From positions 682,001-746,000 of the forward strand of contig JAAXNY010000005.1 in the NCBI GenBank assembly GCA_013420905.1: 64,000 bases of DNA. The letters are read 5' to 3'. Both the position numbers and the translations under genes were made by a program. Shown piece by piece: positions 59,234 through 64,000 of this stretch. The stretch's first letter is position 1; every line of letters starts with the position of its first letter. The DNA is from Collybia mongolica (lineage: Eukaryota; Basidiomycota; Agaricomycetes; Agaricales; Clitocybaceae). A model generated the notes under the pieces. It worked only from the letters and a program-made list of their open reading frames with translations, was not told the DNA's origin and did not search any database.

Positions 59234-60240
59234 CTAGCCATTGTCAAGATATTGAGCATTATAGATTCCAGAAGCATCCACATCAACTTGTTTGGCTATG
59301 CTTATGACCAAGTAATATATAAATGTGATATTAAAATAGATATAACAAGAGATTATAATCAAATTTGGAAAGGTACAAACAAATATAAATATACATTTCC
59401 TGGTGTACCCCCTCCATAGGTCTAGGAGTAGTAGCAATTTCAATTGTGTCTGTTAGCCTTGTATTTGCTGAGATATGCATCATCTATATTGTGGGAACTT
59501 CATTAATATTGTTTGTTTGGCCAGATGTTGGCAAAGTGATATACAGATGATATTCATTTGTAATATGCAGTCAAAAAGTTGTTAATAATGTGATTTGGGA
59601 GGGTACAAACAACTACAAATACATATAAATATACACATAATGTAATCCTTTACAATGTCTAGTAGTAGCATGTCCATCAGCTTTGTATTTGCTGAGATAT
59701 GCATCATCTATACTGTGGGAAATTTCTTTAGTATTATTGTTTGTTTGGCCAGATGTGTGATGAAGTGATATACAGACAGTATTCATTTGTAATATGCAGC
59801 AAGAAAAATGATGTTGATAATGTTTAGAAAAATACAAGCAAATATAAACACATACAAACATATACATGAGGTACTACTTCACCATATCCAACACTAGCAA
59901 TTTAAATTACATTCATAGGCCTTGTTGTTGTTGAGATATGCAATGATTTATATTGTGGGAACTTTGATGGTATTGTTTGTTTGACTAGCTGTGGCAAAGT
60001 CATATACAAACTTGATATTCATTTGTAACATGCTTGTAGTGAGAGAGCTGCTTTTGATCATGATGTTTGGAGGTGAACAAACAAATACAAATACATACAA
60101 ATATACCAATTGGGTAGCCCTTCACCATATCTAGTGATAGCCATTTAAATTGCATCCATAGGTCTTGTGTCATTGTTGAGATATTCAATGTTTTGTAGTG
60201 TGGGAAAAGTTTGGCCCAAAGCGGAAGAAGCCTCTTGTAA
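59234..60240. repeat. Diverged tandem array, unit about 225-240 bp, four copies
   Basis: A recurring block (GTGGGAA..., TTGTTTGTTTGGCCAGATG, CAAAGTGATATACAGA, ATTCATTTGTAATATGC, GCTGAGATATGCATC) begins again near 59494, 59718, 59957 and 60199. Spacings are about 224, 239 and 242 bp. Copies differ by many substitutions and the last is incomplete. Confidence 0.7.
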
Positions 60241-60307
60241 TCATGCTTACGTTTGTCAACTATGCTGTTAGCTCTAACAGCATAGTTGACAAACGTAAGC
60301 ATGATTA
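60238..60307. repeat. 70-bp perfect palindrome (34-bp arms, 2-bp centre)
   Basis: The left arm 60238-60271 begins TAATCATGCTTACG and the right arm 60274-60307 is its exact reverse complement, with only CT between them. It lies at the end of the tandem array. In RNA it would fold into a very stable hairpin. Confidence 0.95.
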
Positions 60308-60649
60308 TGCAGTAGACAGTTATTAATTAATTCTTGAGATATCCCAACATAAGACCAATTAACTCGAAATTATGGTATCAAATGCAGTTTATGTTAGCAG
60401 TTGCCTTTTTTGCTCGGAATCCGCGCGTCGGCTAATTTTGATTCCCACAGTTAGAAAATATTTCCACGACTACAAAGTCTTACTGATGTACTTCAAAATG
60501 TTTACTAATCATGTTTCAATGAATTCTCAGAACACTTCAAAATTACTAACCGTGGGAAAAACAACACTGGATCTTGTTGGGTACGCTGAATTTTCCCCGC
60601 AAACCCAGGATGATAAACGAGTTACTTATGTAAACATAAGGACTTGTAA

Positions 60650-61516
60650 TTAATAACATAACATAACAGCACTGAAAAACTTGCATCCAACTAGGTTTGA
60701 ATGTGTACAGGCACAAACATCACGTAATATGTTTGGTGTTCATAACTGTTGGGCAAGGCGGGCATTCCTAGCTACAGGCTCACTGGCCTCAAGTCAATGG
60801 ACTTAGGTCACATGATTACCAGGCACGTGCAATGGTCACATTACCGTTGCCATGTCTTTGTTGGTTCTTTTCAACCACATCAACAACATCTGCCAAACTG
60901 CCAACACCAACACCAATGCCAATGCACCCACGCTGCCAATGCCAACACATTGAATGCCAACTGACATCAACATGACAACACACAAGATGGTGTGGGGCAA
61001 AGGATAGAAATGGACATGGAACGAGGGGACAATGAGGAAAGGGCACCCCAAGGGGCAGAACCAGGTGAGTCATACACCGCCACTCACCCACACGCTCACC
61101 ACGCAGCGCGTCTCCCCCTCCCCACTTCAGGAACTCGAAACGAAGGATACGGCTGCCAACAGCAACAGGAGGAAGGCGGCAACGACAACAACAATGACAA
61201 AGACAGCAACAGCAACAGCAGCAACAGTGCCGACAAGGCCTGCGGCAACAACGGCAACAGCAGCGGCAGCGGCGGCACTAACAACGGCGTGACGACGACA
61301 ACAACTACAACAAAGACAACCACCACCACCACGAGGATGACGACGACTAAGGACAACGAGGATGACAACGACAACGATGACTAAGGACAACGGGGACAAC
61401 AACAAGACAAGCAGCCAGTGCCGCCACCGCTGAAACCCAGGCCGCTGACGACGTTGCGGGGGCTGACGAGGACGACGGGGGGGCGGGGGCCCCCACCCCT
61501 GCCTATATTAAATTAT
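60650..61516. repeat. Dispersed low-complexity unit, copy 2
   Basis: Same order of landmarks as copy 1 (TAATAACATAACATAAC start, CACTGGCCTCAAGTCAA, GAGGGGACAATGAGGAAAGG, CAA/CGA triplet runs, GGGGGCCCCCACCCC end). The inverted CATGCGGA-type ends seen around copy 1 are absent here, so the copy is truncated or the unit moves separately. Confidence 0.7.
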
Positions 61517-61953
61517 TTTATCATATATGTATTATACTTAGTAATAATATATGTTATATTCTATTAATTATATAGATTGTTGGTAAGTAAAAGAGTAAGT
61601 AAGTGCTTCATAATAAAAGAAAGTAAGTGAGTCCGCGCTGAAAGGGGGCTCCTGGGCTATAAGTGTGCTGATGCTGTGAAATGTAATCCCTTACACACAC
61701 ACACACCAAACCTAACAATCAACACACGAACAGTAGGAATCGCCTGTTTTGAGTTCAGGTTCAAGTGCTTAGAAGCACTAAGCTTTGAATAGTACTAGCC
61801 AAAGCCCTTTCCAATGATCTCTCAATGGGTTTGATTTAGACAAAAGCTTCAACACAGGTTTAAAAACCTGCTAGGTATATTTATAATATCTCTCGATCCA
61901 ATAGACTGAGTACCAAGTGTACGTTCAATTATTAATGATCCCAAGCGGATCTA

Positions 61954-63561
61954 CAGTGGCTCAAAAAACTGCCCCAATGTTTGTACATTTTTGAAAGATC
62001 AATATGGTATGAAGTGCTGACATAAGCAGGGAACCTGGGGTAATTATGTAAGATACTATGACATCGTGGCTTTCCAATGGACCCTGGATCATGTGATTTG
62101 GATCAATATCCATTAAGCTATAAGCCAAACAAAATGGCTACTCATTGGGGCAGTTTTTTGACCCTTATCTTATTTTCCATTATTCTGGCATTTATGATCC
62201 AATGCAAGAACATTATGGACTGTGGGAAGAATAAACAATGTCATGTGACTTTATTTGTATCAATTTGACATGTTGGAATTGGTTCAATCATCTTCTTGAC
62301 CTCTTACCACCATCATGAAAGCCATTTCTACTGCTCAGCACAATACTGTTGTTTCTCTCCTCAATGAGGGCTATTCTCAGCGTCAAATCAAGGAGAAAAC
62401 TGGTCTAGGGAAGGGTACCATCAGTAGGATCAGCAAAGATGTGGATGGAAACAAAGAAAACAACCTTGGTGGCCGCCCCTCCAAGCTGTCTGTTCGTGAC
62501 AAACAGTCAATTATTCGTCAAATCAAGTCAGGGAAGCTTGATAATGCAGTTCAGGCTACCCAATTCATCAATGGCATCATCCCCAATCCTGTCACACCCC
62601 AGACAGTCAGAAATGCACTCAAGGAAAATCAATTTTATGCTGCTACAAAGAGGAAAGCTCCTCTTCTCAAACGAGCCCATCACATCCGGCGTCTCCAGTT
62701 TGCAAAATATCATGAAAGCTGGACTGTGGAGGACTGGAAAAGGGTTCTATGGACAGATGAGACCAAAATCAATAGGATTGGGTCAGATGGAAAGGTTTAT
62801 GTCTGGAAACAAAGGGGAGAACCACCATCTGATAGAACAACATCACCTACTGTCAAACATGGAGGAGGAGGAAACCTCATGGTATGGGGTTGTATGGGGT
62901 GGAATGGAGTGGGAAAGCTCATAGAGGTGCAGGGGAACATGGACAAGGTTCAATACTGTGAAATTTTGGAGAGTGGAGTTCAGGAAAGTTTTGAGAAGTT
63001 GGAAATGGTGGATGGCGAGCGCTACTTTCAGCAAGATAACGACCCCAAACACACATCTGGACTGGCCACACAGTGGTTTGAAGACAACAACATTCAAGTC
63101 CTTGGCTGGCCTGCCCAATCCCCTGACATGAATCCAATAGAACACCTTTGGGAACATCTCAAGCGCCGTCTTAAAGAATATCCGACACCACCCAAAGGAG
63201 TACATGAGTTGTGGGATAGATTGGCTGAAGAGTGGGGTGAAATTCCACCAGAGGTATGCCAAAACCTGATAGAAAGTATGCCCAGGCGGATACAAGCAGT
63301 TATAAAGGCAAAAGGTGGTCATACAAAGTATTAGATAGAAAATTAATAGAGGGTCAAAAAACTGCCCCAATGAGTAATCATTTTGTTTGGCCTATAGCTT
63401 AATGGGTTTTGATCCAAATCACATGATCCAGGGTCCATTGGAAAGCCACGATGTCATAGTATCTTACATAATTACCCCAGGTCCCCTGCTTATGTCAGCA
63501 CTTCATACCATATTGATCTTTCAAAAATGTACAAACATTGGGGCAGTTTTTTGAGCCACTG
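61954..63561 (+). mobile_element. Intact Tc1/mariner transposon with about 211-bp TIRs (1,608 bp)
   Basis: It begins CAGTGGCTCAAAAAACTG at 61954 and ends with the inverse at 63561. A TA dinucleotide lies on each side (61952-61953 and 63562-63563), the target duplication of this superfamily. The inverted repeats extend about 211 bp inward (61954-62164 and 63351-63561) with few differences. One open transposase gene fills the middle. Everything needed for activity seems present. Confidence 0.95.
62315..63334 (+). CDS. Tc1-family DD34E transposase
   Basis: A single uninterrupted 339-residue frame, the normal length, starting MKAISTAQHNTVVSLLNEG. The N-terminal part holds two helix-turn-helix motifs (YSQRQIKEKTGLGKGTISRI; NPVTPQTVRNALKENQF) that bind the terminal repeats, joined by GGRPSKLS. 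Catalytic residues are Asp in VLWTDETKI, Asp in FQQDNDPKHTS, and Glu in PDMNPIEHLWEHLK, with exactly 34 residues between the last two. A GGGGNLMVWGCMGW glycine-rich block is present. It cuts and pastes the surrounding element into TA sites. No stop, frameshift or intron. Confidence 0.96.
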   Translation: MKAISTAQHNTVVSLLNEGYSQRQIKEKTGLGKGTISRISKDVDGNKENNLGGRPSKLSVRDKQSIIRQIKSGKLDNAVQATQFINGIIPNPVTPQTVRNALKENQFYAATKRKAPLLKRAHHIRRLQFAKYHESWTVEDWKRVLWTDETKINRIGSDGKVYVWKQRGEPPSDRTTSPTVKHGGGGNLMVWGCMGWNGVGKLIEVQGNMDKVQYCEILESGVQESFEKLEMVDGERYFQQDNDPKHTSGLATQWFEDNNIQVLGWPAQSPDMNPIEHLWEHLKRRLKEYPTPPKGVHELWDRLAEEWGEIPPEVCQNLIESMPRRIQAVIKAKGGHTKY

Positions 63562-63563
63562 TA

Positions 63564-64000
63564 TAAGTCCAAGCGACTTATCAAACAATACAGTGCCAAG
63601 TGCATTAAGGCCAAGTGCCTAGTAATTCCAACGGACAATACGGTACTAAGTTCCAAGTGAACTAAGTTTCTTTAATTCTGTGGTTCTTCAATCAATTCCA
63701 ATCAAGACACGTTGAAGCAATCTGATCCTTAATTCGGGCACGCGATAGTGTTTTAACAAATGTGATTTGTATACTCTATAGTAGCGCAAAGTGGGGGCAA
63801 GATTCCTTGCCTTAGCGCTACTCATCTACAGTCTATTTATAGTGTACAAACTAAATATCATACGGAATTGTAAATTTTACACGGAACCGCGCTCCCGCGC
63901 GCCAAGGATCTGTATTCAATGCTGATGTGTCCTCTACAACTTGGCGCGCGTGCCATGCGTGCCAATTATGCCGTTTACTGGTTACTTATTAAATATTGAA
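63564..64000. other. Repeat-like sequence to the window end
   Basis: Contains a short imperfect palindrome around TAGCGCAAAG ... CTTAGCGCTA (63782-63823) and a TATTTATAGTG motif. It may be part of an older element into which the Tc1 copy inserted. No gene. Confidence 0.35.

Overview
The window is nuclear DNA of a filamentous fungus, most probably an Agaricomycete (mushroom-forming or wood-decay basidiomycete). The evidence is many short GT-AG introns of about 50-60 nt, a CYP63-like P450, a DUF6533 membrane protein, a P-loop GTPase fused to a long coiled coil, and a chromodomain Ty3/gypsy element. No bacterial features, CRISPR arrays or convincing tRNA genes were seen.

Layout. 1-5.2 kb holds a decayed integrase-core gene and a Mutator-like MITE. 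6.3-20 kb is the gene-dense, conserved part: a DUF6533 membrane protein (+), a protein O-mannosyltransferase (+), class II fructose-bisphosphate aldolase (+), a NADAR-domain gene (-, frameshifted), a DUF1771-Smr gene (-, frameshifted) and a cytochrome P450 (+). 20.0-28.4 kb is the most unusual part: two head-to-head pairs of paralogous genes for long alpha-helical proteins. The minus-strand members form one family (A) and the plus-strand members another (B); only B shows a long hydrophobic hairpin. A fifth, solitary A gene lies at 42.5-44.3 kb. The A/B pairing suggests a two-part complex, perhaps membrane-inserting; this is inference. An F-box/LRR-like gene (frameshifted) follows at 29.4-30.7 kb.

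The rest is largely mobile DNA with a few host genes. There is a complete hAT element (31.0-35.0 kb, 8-bp target duplication) and a complete, apparently young Ty3/gypsy chromovirus (35.3-41.7 kb; two 316-bp LTRs that look identical, 5-bp target duplication, a canonical -1 frameshift heptamer and a possible self-priming site). Host genes here are a Pho80-like cyclin (44.8-46.6 kb) and the GTPase/coiled-coil gene (49.4-51.3 kb). At 52.0-54.8 kb a non-autonomous TIR element carries a broken piece of the Dna2 nuclease domain back to back with a 5'-truncated fungal gene. The last 8 kb is AT-rich repeat DNA: duplicated low-complexity units, a diverged tandem array, a 70-bp palindrome and an intact DD34E Tc1 transposon with long terminal repeats.

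Intron-exon structures were derived by eye. Those of the mannosyltransferase, aldolase, cyclin and GTPase close in frame exactly. Those of the A/B family, the DUF6533 gene and the hAT transposase are approximate.
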